Source: UBA1926 sp036732005 (GTDB lineage Bacteria; Planctomycetota; Phycisphaerae; Phycisphaerales; UBA1924). Taken from it: 64,000 bases of DNA. The position numbers and the translations under genes were made by a program. The notes under the pieces were generated by a model. It was not told the DNA's origin, searched no databases, and was given only the letters and a program-made list of their open reading frames with translations. Shown one piece after another: positions 43,857-54,000 of the stretch (the first letter of the stretch is position 1; each line of letters starts with the position of its first letter). The DNA is taken from contig DAINDF010000001.1 of the NCBI GenBank assembly GCA_036732005.1, forward strand, positions 62,001 through 126,000, written 5' to 3'.

Positions 43857-43917
43857 ACACTGTACCAGACTGTCGCGTTGAGATGGGGCGGCGGAGGCCG
43901 ACCCCGTCCGATGCGGG

Positions 43918-44418
43918 TCAGATCGGCTTGTCCTCGAGGGTGCTCCAGGCGGCCTGGATGCCGGGCCCGGTCTTGCCGCCGCCGCGGGGGTCGGTCGGGG
44001 TGTACTCGAGGTGGATCTCGCCGTAGCGGAAGGAGACCTCTTCGAGCGGGATCAGGTCCTGACCCTCGGTCGACCCGGAGGGGCGGACCGCGGAGACGAT
44101 CGAGTCCTTGAGTGTGTACTTCATGAACACGGTCTTCTCGCCCATCGCGCGGCACATCTCGATGACGATCTCGGGGATCGGCTTGGCCGAGCAGCAGTGC
44201 AGGAAGAGGGCGGGGCTGGCGCTGTCGAGCTTCTTGACAACATTGAAGTCGTTGTGGTCGGCCCGGCCGCCGGAGTGGGTGCCCTGGGCGCTGGAAGCCC
44301 CGCCGGTCATCTGATTGACCGAGTGGCTGAACGCCTGGATCTCGATCCAGTCCTTGTGCTTGCTGTCGGTGCTGTCGCCCTTGATGCCCTGAATCTTGAC
44401 GAATCCGTCGAATGACAT
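43918..44418 (-). CDS. hcp: Type VI secretion tube protein Hcp (TssD)
   Basis: 166 residues, the hexameric ring that stacks into the inner tube. It begins SFDGFVKIQGIKGDSTD, followed by WIEIQAFSHSV, the usual Hcp opening. HNDFNVVKKLDSASPALFLHCCSAKPI, EKTVFMKYTLKDSIVSAV and EVSFRYGEIHLEYTP then follow in the expected order. The ATG at 44418 is chosen because GGGGAG lies six bases upstream. The ATG two codons earlier (44424) touches that site. It has its own 159-base upstream gap with a palindrome and a hairpin behind it, which suits a strongly expressed gene. Confidence 0.93.
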   Translation of the reverse strand: MSFDGFVKIQGIKGDSTDSKHKDWIEIQAFSHSVNQMTGGASSAQGTHSGGRADHNDFNVVKKLDSASPALFLHCCSAKPIPEIVIEMCRAMGEKTVFMKYTLKDSIVSAVRPSGSTEGQDLIPLEEVSFRYGEIHLEYTPTDPRGGGKTGPGIQAAWSTLEDKPI

Positions 44419-44430
44419 GTTCATCTCCCC

Positions 44431-44444
44431 GGCCGGAACCGGCC
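44431..44444 (-). promoter_or_regulatory. 14-base palindrome in the hcp leader
   Basis: GGCCGGTTCCGGCC (6-base arms, two central bases), 13-26 bases before the hcp start codon and next to the ribosome site. It could be an operator or a leader hairpin, and its function is not known. Confidence 0.35.
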
Positions 44445-44577
44445 GTCGTTGAGTTCGGTGGGGCCTGATTCGACCCCGTGATTGACCGCTTCACACTTCA
44501 AGCGAGATTCCGGCCCTCCGGTAACGGATCGACGCGCGGAAAGTTCAGAACCATCGCCCAATCAATTTCCGAACGAT

Positions 44578-46068
44578 TTACCCGCCCTTCTGGCTCGGCA
44601 GCTTGCTGACCAGGCGGAGCGAGACCGTGAGGCCCTCCAACTGGTAGTGCGGCCTGAGGAAGAACTTCGACGAGTAATAGCCCGGATTGCCCTCGACCTC
44701 CTCGACGATGACCTCGGCGGCCGCGAGGGGGCGGCGGGCCTTGGCCTCCTCGGAGGCGTTGGCGGGGTCCGGCTCGACATACTGCATGATCCAGTTGTTG
44801 AGCCAGCGCTCCATGTCGGCGCGCTCCTTGAACGAGCCGATCTTGTCCCGCACGATGCACTTGAGATAGTGGGCGAACCGACAGGTCGAGAACAGGTACG
44901 GCAGCCTGGCGCCGAGGTTGGCGTTGGCGGTCGCGTCCGGGTCGTCGTACTCCGCCGGCTTGTGGAGGCTCTGGGCCCCGACGAAGACGGCGTAGTCCGT
45001 GTTCTTCCAGTGGCTGAGGGGCATGAACCCGTTCTTGGCGAGCTCGGCCTCGCGGCGGTCGGTGATCGCAATCTCGGTGGGGCACTTCATGTCCACGCCG
45101 CCGTCGTCGGTCGGGAAAGTGTGGACGGGGAGCCCCTCGACCATGCCGCCGGACTCGACGCCGCGGATCCGCGTGCACCACCCGTACTGCTTGAACGCCC
45201 GGGTGATGTTGACGCCCATCGCGTACGCCGAGTTCGACCAGGTGTATTTGCCGTGGTCGGCACCCTCGGTGTCTTCCTCGAACGCGAACTCGTCGACCGG
45301 GTTGGTCTTCGACCCATAGGGGATACGGCTGAGGAAGCGGGGCATCGCCAGGCCGATGTACTTGGCGTCGTCGCTCTCGCGGAGGGAGCGCCACGAGGCG
45401 TACTCGGCGGTGCCGAAGATCTTGGTGAGGTCACGCGGGTTGGCGAGTTCCTGCCACGAGTCCATGTTCATGACGCCCGGATCGGCGCCGGCAATGAACG
45501 GGGCGTGGGCCGCGGCCGCGACCTGGGCCATGCCGCTGAGGATCTCGACATCGGGCGGGGTGTGGTCGAAGTGGTAGTCGCCGACGAGGCAGCCGTAGGG
45601 CGCGCCGCCCGGGGCGCCGTATTCCTCCTCGTAGATCTTCTTGAACAGCGGGCTCTGGTCCCAGGCGGCGCCCTTGAACTTCTTGAGCGTTTTGCCGAGG
45701 TCCTTCTTCGAGATGTTCAGGACGCGGATCTTCAGCGTCTCGTCCGTCTCGGTGTTCGTGACGAGATGGTGCAGCCCGCGCCAGGTGCCCTCGAGGGCCT
45801 GGAAGTCCTGGTGATGCAGGATGAGGTTGACCTGCTCGGTGAGCTTGCGGTCGAGCTCGGCGATCAGCGCCTCGATCGACTTGACCGCGTCGTCGCTGAC
45901 GAGCGCCGTGTCGGCCAGGGCCTGCTGGGCGAGGGTCCGCACGCCCTCGGCGATGGCCTCCTTCTGGCGATCGCTCTTGGGCTTGAAGTTCTTCTCGAGC
46001 AGCGCGGAGAACTCGCCGACTTCGAGGGTCTGGGCCGAGCTCTGGGCTTCAGGATTCATGTCCGCCAT
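44578..46068 (-). CDS. tssC: Type VI secretion sheath large subunit TssC
   Basis: 496 residues, typical TssC/VipB/EvpB. The N-terminal helical part interlocks with TssB. Family landmarks are ILHHQDFQALEGTWRGLHHLV, LVGDYHFDHTPPDVEIL, GMAQVAAAAHAPFIAGADP, ESDDAKYIGLAMPRFLSRIPYG, FAHYLKCIVRDKIGSF and a C-terminal ARRPLAAAEVIVEEVEGNPGYYSSKFFLRPHYQLEGL, given here as separate pieces of the sequence. Together with TssB it forms the contractile sheath. The gene starts three bases after the tssB stop. The first ATG (46068) is used; ATG at codon 4 is also possible. Confidence 0.95.
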   Translation of the reverse strand: MADMNPEAQSSAQTLEVGEFSALLEKNFKPKSDRQKEAIAEGVRTLAQQALADTALVSDDAVKSIEALIAELDRKLTEQVNLILHHQDFQALEGTWRGLHHLVTNTETDETLKIRVLNISKKDLGKTLKKFKGAAWDQSPLFKKIYEEEYGAPGGAPYGCLVGDYHFDHTPPDVEILSGMAQVAAAAHAPFIAGADPGVMNMDSWQELANPRDLTKIFGTAEYASWRSLRESDDAKYIGLAMPRFLSRIPYGSKTNPVDEFAFEEDTEGADHGKYTWSNSAYAMGVNITRAFKQYGWCTRIRGVESGGMVEGLPVHTFPTDDGGVDMKCPTEIAITDRREAELAKNGFMPLSHWKNTDYAVFVGAQSLHKPAEYDDPDATANANLGARLPYLFSTCRFAHYLKCIVRDKIGSFKERADMERWLNNWIMQYVEPDPANASEEAKARRPLAAAEVIVEEVEGNPGYYSSKFFLRPHYQLEGLTVSLRLVSKLPSQKGG

Positions 46069-46071
46069 GGA

Positions 46072-46584
46072 TTACTCTCCCCCTTCCGCGTCCTTGCCGC
46101 CGCCGCTGGTGAGCGCCTGCAGCAGGTTCGGGTCTTTCAACGCCTTGCGGATGAGCTCTTCCGCGTCCGACTTCCCGTCCATGTAGGCGAGCAGGTTGCT
46201 CAGCTGCTCGCGCGCGGTCAGCAGTTTGTTGAGCGCATCGACCTTGCGGGCGACGGCCGCCGGGGAGAAGTCGTCCATGCTCTCAAAGGTCAGATCAAGC
46301 GAGAGGTTGCCCTCGCCGGTGAGCGTGTTGGGCACCTGGAACGCCACGCGGGGCTTGGCGCTCTTGAGACGCTCATCGAAGTTATCGATGTCGATCTCGA
46401 GGAACTTGCGGTCCGACACCGGCGCGAGCGGGTCGGAGGGGTTGCCGGACAGATCGGCCATCACCCCCATGACGAACGGGAGATTGACCTTCTTCTCCGC
46501 GCCGTACAGCTCCAGGTCATACTCGATCTGCACACGCGGCGCCCTGTTGCGCGCGATGAACTTCTGACTGCTTGCCTTGGCCAT
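46072..46584 (-). CDS. tssB: Type VI secretion sheath small subunit TssB
   Basis: 170 residues, the length of TssB/VipA. It shows RVQIEYDLELYGAEKKVNLPFVMGVMADLSG at the N terminus (in part), then RKFLEIDIDNFDERLKSAKPRVAF. FDSMDDFSPAAV appears as ESMDDFSPAAVARKV, and the C-terminal helix ends with LNKLLTAREQLSNLLAYMDGK. It forms the sheath with TssC and presents the ClpV/TagJ contact. A 168-base gap upstream, containing TATCTT on the minus strand (near 46690), may hold an internal promoter for tssB-tssC. Confidence 0.94.
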   Translation of the reverse strand: MAKASSQKFIARNRAPRVQIEYDLELYGAEKKVNLPFVMGVMADLSGNPSDPLAPVSDRKFLEIDIDNFDERLKSAKPRVAFQVPNTLTGEGNLSLDLTFESMDDFSPAAVARKVDALNKLLTAREQLSNLLAYMDGKSDAEELIRKALKDPNLLQALTSGGGKDAEGGE

Positions 46585-46752
46585 GGGCCGCTCCCTTCAA
46601 CAGCCGTGACCACGCACGGCCCCACTCGTCACGCCGGTGAACACGACGGCGCGGAATCACACGCTCCCGAACAGAGTCGGGATATCCGCAAGATAGCAGG
46701 TTCGGGCGCGTGTTGCCGGGGGTTTTCGCCGACCCGCCGCCCCGGGGCGGAA

Positions 46753-47934
46753 CTATCGCCGGTTGAAATCGGCCCCGAGGCGGATCGGTTCGTCTCCCGA
46801 ACGGGTCGATTCCGCGGGGGCCTCGGTCGCCCGCCCCGCCGATGGGGCGGCCGCTGCGGCGTTCATGGACTCTTCCCCGCCGATCAGGCGGACCTGGTCC
46901 AACGCGTTCGGGGAGAGGTCCTTGATGATGTCGACGAACGCCATGGTGGCGAGGCGTTGGGCGCGGCGGATCAGCAGCGGCACCGGGCTCGACGGCTCGT
47001 ACTGGGCGTAGTAATCGAGCACCTTATTCAGGGCCCGCAGCACATCGTCCCGCGACGAGATGACCCCCGAAAGCGGACTCCCGGGGGTGCTGGTCGCCGC
47101 CCCACCACCGCCGCCCGCCGCTGCGGGGGCGTCGTCGGCCGCGCGAACAGCCTCGCCGGGGAAGCGAGCCGCGACGCGGGCCGAGAGCCGCTTGTTCAGA
47201 TCGGAGACCTGGGCGTGCCAGGGGTCGAGGTCGCACGCCCGCGACGCCCCGACCTTGGTGGTCAACCACTGGTCGATGGCCTTTGAAATCGAGACGCATT
47301 CCTCCGCTGCCTTGCCCGCCTCCTTCAGGGCCTCGCCGTCCGTGTCCCTGAACGCGGCCTCGAGCAGAGCCTCATTGACCGGATCGACGCCGGGAGCGGG
47401 GGGAAGTTCGCCGGCCGCGATCAGCAGGTCTCTCAGCCCGAACCGCCCCAACTGCCGGGACTCGGCGAGCGGGACCTCGCGGAGCCTCTGCTGGAAGCGC
47501 CTCGGGTCGCCGTCGGCGCCGATAGGCACGGCGAAGGCGGCGATCAGGTTCATCCGCATCAGCGGGTCGTTGTCGTCGTCGGGGTCGAGGCGTGGGTGGA
47601 ACGAATCCCAGTGGCGCTCGAGCAGGGCGTGGATCAGACCGAGGCCGTCCCGCAGGCCGGGCACCCCGGCGCTGCAGAGCAGCGCGTTGGCCAGGACCAT
47701 CGCGACCCGCAGGTCGATCGTTCTGCCGAACATGTCGATGCAGCGGTTGCGGATATCCCGCCAGTCCGGCTCCTCGCCTTCCCGTTCGAGCTTGCCGTCG
47801 GCGGTGTAGACGGGCCGCTTGCCCTCCGCGTCCGCGAGAAGGGCGATGAACTCGGCGTCGTACTCGAGATCCGGGCCGCAGGGCTCGTCGGGTGAGATCT
47901 CGCTGAGCAGTTTGTCGATATCGATGGTGGCCAC
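46753..47934 (-). CDS. tssA: Type VI secretion TssA (ImpA-family) protein
   Basis: 393 residues. The ImpA N-terminal domain (DIDKLLSEISPDEPCGPDLEYDAEF, then EEPDWRDIRNRCIDMFGRTIDLRVAMVLANALL, in pieces) is diagnostic. The C-terminal part carries SRDDVLRALNKVLDYYAQYEPSSPVPLLIRRAQRL, the short TssA end that caps the tail, followed by an Ala/Pro-rich tail. TssA coordinates tube and sheath polymerisation from the membrane complex. The ATG at 47934 has GAGAGGAG upstream. Its upstream neighbour is the large tpsA gene, 97 bases away, with a long hairpin between them. Confidence 0.92.
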   Translation of the reverse strand: MATIDIDKLLSEISPDEPCGPDLEYDAEFIALLADAEGKRPVYTADGKLEREGEEPDWRDIRNRCIDMFGRTIDLRVAMVLANALLCSAGVPGLRDGLGLIHALLERHWDSFHPRLDPDDDNDPLMRMNLIAAFAVPIGADGDPRRFQQRLREVPLAESRQLGRFGLRDLLIAAGELPPAPGVDPVNEALLEAAFRDTDGEALKEAGKAAEECVSISKAIDQWLTTKVGASRACDLDPWHAQVSDLNKRLSARVAARFPGEAVRAADDAPAAAGGGGGAATSTPGSPLSGVISSRDDVLRALNKVLDYYAQYEPSSPVPLLIRRAQRLATMAFVDIIKDLSPNALDQVRLIGGEESMNAAAAAPSAGRATEAPAESTRSGDEPIRLGADFNRR

Positions 47935-47960
47935 GGCGGGGGCTCCTCTCGGTGGAAACA

Positions 47961-47997
47961 GGATACCCGACCCGCGTGCGACGCGGGACGGGGATCC
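47961..47997 (-). terminator. Long hairpin between tpsA and tssA
   Basis: A 37-base imperfect palindrome with three paired blocks, GGAT/ATCC, CCCG/CGGG and CCCGCGT/ACGCGGG, around a 3-base loop. On the minus strand it is followed by TGTTTCC and then the tssA ribosome site. It may end tpsA transcripts or stabilise their 3' ends. Confidence 0.45.
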
Positions 47998-48031
47998 TGA
48001 ACCGACCCGGGATTCCGAGGCCCGCCCGGGG

Positions 48032-51000
48032 TTACCGCACGCCGAGCAGGACGGCCTGATCGGGCTCGATCAGTTCGCCGAAGACCGAGGTGGTGAGGTT
48101 CTCGGGGCGGCTCTGGCTTGTGAGGGCCGACTTGACGCTGAGGATCTCGCGCTCGGTGAGCCCGAGGTTGCGGGCGCCCGCGACGATCTGGCGGAGCCGG
48201 TCGATCTCGGACATCGCCTGGGCCTGCGTCTCCCCGCCCTGGCGGAGGAAGGCGAGCAGCCCGTCGGCGGTGAGGTCGCCGTCGGCGGGGGTGTAGGCCG
48301 CCACGGCCTCCTGGAGGACGCCGCGGATCTGATCGCGGCGGGTGTCGACGACCACGGTCTCGCCGGCCGCGTTGACCTCGCGGATGAGGAAGGTCTCGTT
48401 GTACTGGTCGGCGAGGTTCTGAAGCAGGTCGCGCTCGAGGCGACGCTGCGAGACCCGGGCGACGGAGGCCGTGTCCACGATCGGCTGCCCGGTTTCGAGC
48501 AGGTCGAGCAGGTAGCCGCCGTCGGCGGGGGTCTTGATGGCGATGTTGAGACTCGCCAACGCGTCCACGGTCGACTGGCTGAGCGAGGAGTCGACGGCGA
48601 CCGCCTCTGCCTGGCTCTGCCGGGGGGTGGCGCCCGCGAGGGCCTCGGCAACATTGGTGTTCGAGGGGCCGTCCGCACGCGGGTCGAGCAGGACGCCGTT
48701 GCTGTTGATCAGGTTGGCGACATCCTCGTCCAGGGCCTTGAACAGGAAGAACCCGGCGTTGGAGAGGACCCTCGGGTCGCCGCCCGGGAGGCTGAACTCG
48801 GGCGCGGCGGCGCCGTCCACGAGCGGGGTCAGCACGGTGATGGTGCCGAAGTCGATGTTGCCGCCGGCGACGAAGTCGGTGGCCACATCCTCGGCGGTCA
48901 GCAGCGTGGTCGGGTCGAAGATGGTGCCGGACTCGCGGAGCAGGATCTCGACCGAGCCGAACCCGACGAGCAGATCGTCGAGAGCGGCCATATCGCTCAG
49001 GCGGGCGACCGAGCCGGAGGCCTTGAGGCTGCCCAGGGTCAGCAGCTTCTCGCGAGCGCCCATGAGCAGGCGGTCCGTGTTGAGGGTGAAATTCGTCCGG
49101 GCTCCGTTGGCCAGGAACGCGTCCCGGTCGCCCAGGATGATCGTCGCGTTGGCGGGGACGAAGTCCCGGCCGTCCACGGCGGCACCGTTGACATCCTGCC
49201 CGAAGTTGAAGGCGAGGCTGGAGAGGGCGTTGGTCACGCCTACGCTGCCAAAGAGCTCGATCAGCGGGATGTTCCCGTCCGGCCTGAGGCCGCCGGCGAC
49301 CGGATCGTTGATCAACAGGCCCTTGCTGCGGTCCACGATCAGGGTGAGCTCGCCGGTGTTGGCGGCGGCCCCGTCGATGGTGCCGAGGAAGCGGATGCCG
49401 TCCGCGGCCGTGTCGCCGAAGGACTGGACGGTCATCGGGCCCTGAACGAGGACATTGTTGCGGAAGAGCACCCGCCCGTTGGCGAAGATGCCGCCCTGGA
49501 GGGTGGTCGTGCCCGCGTCGGAGGAGGTGAACGAGGCGAGCGGTGAGTTGCCGCCAAGGCGCCCGTTGATGAGCGTGGCGATCGCGTCCTCGAGCGTGAG
49601 GCTCGCAGCGTTCCCCTGCGAGTCGAGATCGCCGGTCAGGTTCATCGTCGAGGCCGAGAGGACCCGGTCACCCGTGATGAACATCTGCGGGGCGGTGAGG
49701 GTCAGATCACCCAGGAGCCTCGCGTCGCCGCCGAGCGTGATCACGCCGCCGGCGATGTTCGCCGAGCCGAGTTCGGCGCCCGGGAGGCCCAGCGAGGCGA
49801 GCGAGACCGAGCCGTTCTGCCCGGCGTTCAGCGTGACGAGCTGCCCGGCCGCGCCCGTGCCGATGAGGTCATTCGAGAAGACGATGGCGTTGCCCGCTCC
49901 GGCGCCCGCCACCTGGACGAGCAGGTTGCCCAGAGCGGTGGCGTCACCCGCGAAGGTGATGCTCGCGCCCGGACCGGCCGCGAAGACGGCGTTGGGCTGG
50001 AGGAGCATCCGCCCGCCGACGCCCGTGACATAGAGCTGATTCCCGGTCGTGTTGGCGCCGAACAGGTTGAAGTCGAGCACCTGCGGGCCAGCGAGGGTCA
50101 GCGAGCCGAGCGCCCGGGCCTGGCCGATCGCGGTCGCCGGCAGGATGATCCGCCCGCCGGAGGAGAGCACCTCGAGGTTGCCCTGCCCGTTCACGAGCCC
50201 GTTGATCGGCCCGGCGAAGGTGACATCCCCGCCCTGCGACCGGACGGAGGCGTTGCCAAAGATGTTGGTCGGGCCGTCGAAGTTCGCCGCGATCGCCCCG
50301 GCGTTGCTCTGGACGAGCGCGCCGAGCTGGATCTCCGAACCCGTGAGGTTCAGGGTCGAGAACCCGCCGAAGCCGTTCAGGCCGCCGCCCTGGATGCGGA
50401 TGCGCCCGTTCGCGCCGTCGGCGATGAAGTTGGCGTTGCGGTTCAGGGTCGCGTTGTCGATGGTGATCTGACCCGCGTACCCGGTCTCGCCGATCTGGAG
50501 CAGGTTGACCCCCCCGGCGACGGGTCGGAGATTCGCCAGCGTCGCGTTGGAGATGTTGAGCGTGTTGGCGGCGTTCTGCCCCACCGAGATGCCCCGGTTG
50601 GCGTCGAACGCGCGGATCAGCACATCGTCCGCCAGCGTCGCCCCGTTGATCGCGAGCGTGTTGCTGCGGAGGTCGAGCGACTGGACGCCGACATTCTGGA
50701 TGCCGGCCAGCGTCGCGGCCCCGTTGGCACGGACGCGGACGATCTCGCCGCCGTTCGAGACGAGCACGGGGAGCGTGACATCGCCGCCCGCGCCCGTGGC
50801 GAAGGCGTCGAGGTTGAAGCCGTTGAGGTTGACCAGCGAGCCGAGGGCGATGTCGGCGTTGGCGCCCACGGTCTGCACGGAGAGCAGGCCCCCCTGGAGG
50901 TTCAGGTTGCCGCCCTGGAAGACGATGGACGCGATCGGCTGATCGCTCGAGAGCGTCGCCGAGCCGAGGAAGTTGTAGTTGCCCGCGGCGTACTGCTGCG

Positions 51001-54000
51001 TCGCGTTGTTGATGTCGATGCCCGGGGCGAAGTTGATCGTCCCGTTTGCCCCCGTGTTCACCGCGAGGGTGTTGTCGTTGCCGTTGACGGAGGCGCCGTT
51101 GAAGAAGACGGTGCCGCCGTTGGCGGTGGTGACCGCCACGATCGCGGGCGCCGGCGGGTTCAGAACGACGCTGCCGTTGAAGGCGATGGTTGCGCCGGTC
51201 AGGGTCTGGTAGCGATCGCCGGTGAGGGAGATCTGGTTGCCGCCGGTGTAGGTCTGGAAGGTCTGGGTGAGGACATCGTCGACCGTGATCAGGTTCGAGA
51301 TCAGCGTGAGCGAACCGATCTCGCGGTCCGCCCCGCCGTTGTCGACGCCGACCGCGGCCGTGATGAGGATCTGGTTGCCGGCGTTGATCAGGACATCCTG
51401 GTCGTTGGCCGCCGCGTTGCGGACGATGTGGGCGTTCGAGGTGAACGAGTTGGTGAGGTTGAAGTTGACATCAACCCCGGAGCCGATGCGGATCTGGGCG
51501 ACCGACCCGCCCGCCGCGTCGTTGAAGAGCACGGTATCGCCGTTGAAGTTCGCCGCGACAGGGTTGTTGATATCGCCCAGGATGCGGTACTCGTCGGAGG
51601 TGTAGACCTGAGCCCCCGCGTTGTGCACGCCGCCCTGGAAGAAGATCTGCCCGGCCGAGATGTTCAGGTTCGCGAGGGCCGCGAGGTCGCCGACATCGTG
51701 CAGGGTCGTCCTGGCGGTGCCGGAGTTGATCGTGAGCCCGGCGCCCGCGCCGCCGGCGTTGATGGACGCCGTCTGGAGCCCGGGGCCCGGGATCAGGTTC
51801 ACGAACGAGACCGCCCCGTTGTTGGTATTCAGCGTGCCGTTCGCGTTGGTGGTCAGGCCGCTGTAGAAGAGGATGCCCTGGTTGGCGGCCGAGGTCTGGA
51901 TACCCGCGTTCGCGTTGAGCGTGGTGGGCCCGAAGAGTTCGATGCGCCCGGTGGCGGGGTTGAAAATGCCGGTCACGAAGGTGTTGCCGTAGACCTCGAG
52001 GTTGCCGTTGACCGGCGTGCCGCCGAAGAGGTTGGTCGTGCCGGCGTAGGTGTTGAAGGTCGCGCGGTCGTCGTGGCCCAGGAAGAGCGTGCCGATCGAC
52101 CCGGCGTTGAGCAGGGCGATCTCGCCCGCGTCGACGACCATGTCGCCCGCGCCGCCGCCGAAGTTGAGGATGTCGGTGATCGGGTTGAGGAACAGCCCGT
52201 CGGCGAAGATCGAGTTCTGGATGTCGACATCTCGCGAGGCGACATTCACCCGCCCGAAACGGACGCCGTTGCCGACCGTGTCGCCCGTGCCGAGCGTGAC
52301 AAGGTTGGTCGCGCCGAGGTTGAGGACCGCGTTCGCGCCCGTCGCCCGGGCCCCGAACAGGCTGACATTGCCGTTGCCGCCCGCGTCGAGAGCGTTCAGC
52401 GAGACGGTCCGCCCGCCAACCACCTGGAGGTTGCCGCCCGCGAAGGTGATCTGGTCGACCACGCTCGTCGTGCCGGCGAGATCGCCGAACACAACATCCG
52501 CGTCGGGCAGGTTGTGCGACGAGCCGGTCAGCAGGATCTGCTCGGCGAAGTAGCGGTTGCCGAGGTAGGTCACCGTGCCCGCGGCGGCGTCCGCGTTGAG
52601 CAGCGAGAGGGAGGCGGTGTCGCCCGTCACGCCCAGCGTGATGTTCCCGCCGGTGGAGGTCGCGGTGAACGAGGCCTGGTTGAGCCCGCCGAGATCGCGG
52701 CGGATGCTCTCGCCGGCGCCGTCCGCGACGCGGATCTCGCCGCCGTTCGAGAGCAGCGTAAGAGCGGTGTTCGCCGCCGAGGCGTCGAGCAACACCGAGG
52801 CGAGATCGATCAGCCCGTTGTTGGTCGTGATCGTCCGAACGCCGGTGACGCTCAGGTTGCTGTTCATCCGGACCGCGGCGTTGGCGAGCTGCGCCGTGAC
52901 ATCGCCGCGGAGGTTGATCGTGTTGTTGGACGCGGTCAGTTCCAGCGCGTTGCCCGCGCCGTTGGCGCCGGTGAAGGTGAACACATCGTCGCCGTCACCC
53001 AGGTTGATCGTGCCCGCGCCGCTGGTCGAGGTCATCGAGTTTGCGAGCACGGACCCGCTGAACTCGAGCGTCGTCCCGAGACCGTTGAAGAGAATATCGC
53101 CCAGGGCCCCCGCGAGGCCGACATCGCCGCCGAAACTCGCCCCGCCGCCGTTCAGATTGACGGTGAGATTCTCGCCGGCGTTGGCCCACAGAAAGTTGCC
53201 GAACTGGAGCTCCGAGCCATTGCCGATCGTGATCGTCCGCGTCCCGCCGCCGAACAGCTGGGTCCGCGACGCGAAGAGGACGCCGCCCGCGGCCGTGATG
53301 TCCCCGTGGACTTCGATCACCTGGGCGTTCGAAGCGAGCAGGTTGAGCGAGAACGGCTGCGCGCCGAGCAGGCCCCGGAGATCCAGGTTCCCGCCGAGGA
53401 TGATGCGCCCGCCGCTGCCCGACCCGACCGCGTCGGCGATGACATCGGACTGCAGGTCCAGCGTGCCGCCGAGACCGTTGATCACGAGTTCGCCGAACGG
53501 GTCCGCGTTGGTGCCGATCTGCCCGACGAAGGTCGCGCCGCCGCCGTTGAGGTTGAGCGTGAGATTCTCGCCGGCGTCGGCGTTCAGCGTGTCGCCGAAG
53601 GTCACCAGGCCGCCGTTGCTCAGGGTTATGGTCTTGGTGCCGCCGTTCTGAAGGACAACCGCCGAGCCGAAGTTGACATTGGCGGCGGAGGTGATGTTGC
53701 CGCGAAGGTCGATCATCGCCGCGTTGTCCGCGACGAGGTTGAGCGAGTTGACCGCGTCGGCGCTGACGCCGCGAAGGTCAACGAGGGACCCGCCGAGGAT
53801 GATCCCGCCCGCGCCGCTGGTTGAGGTCAGCGAATCGGCGAAGACATCGGCCCGGAAGTCGAGCGTCTCGCCTAGGTTGTTGACGACGATGTCGCCGATC
53901 GCGTTGGCGTTGGTGCCGACCTGTCCCTGGAAGGTCGCGCCGCCCGCGTTGAGGTTGAGCGTCAGCGAACTGAGGAAATTGCCCGTCACCGCGCCCTGGA

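Noticed and set aside
51428..53824. A 798-codon plus-strand frame opposite the exoprotein gene
   Set aside because: It arises from the repetitive composition of the beta-helix coding strand and has no start signals or family resemblance.
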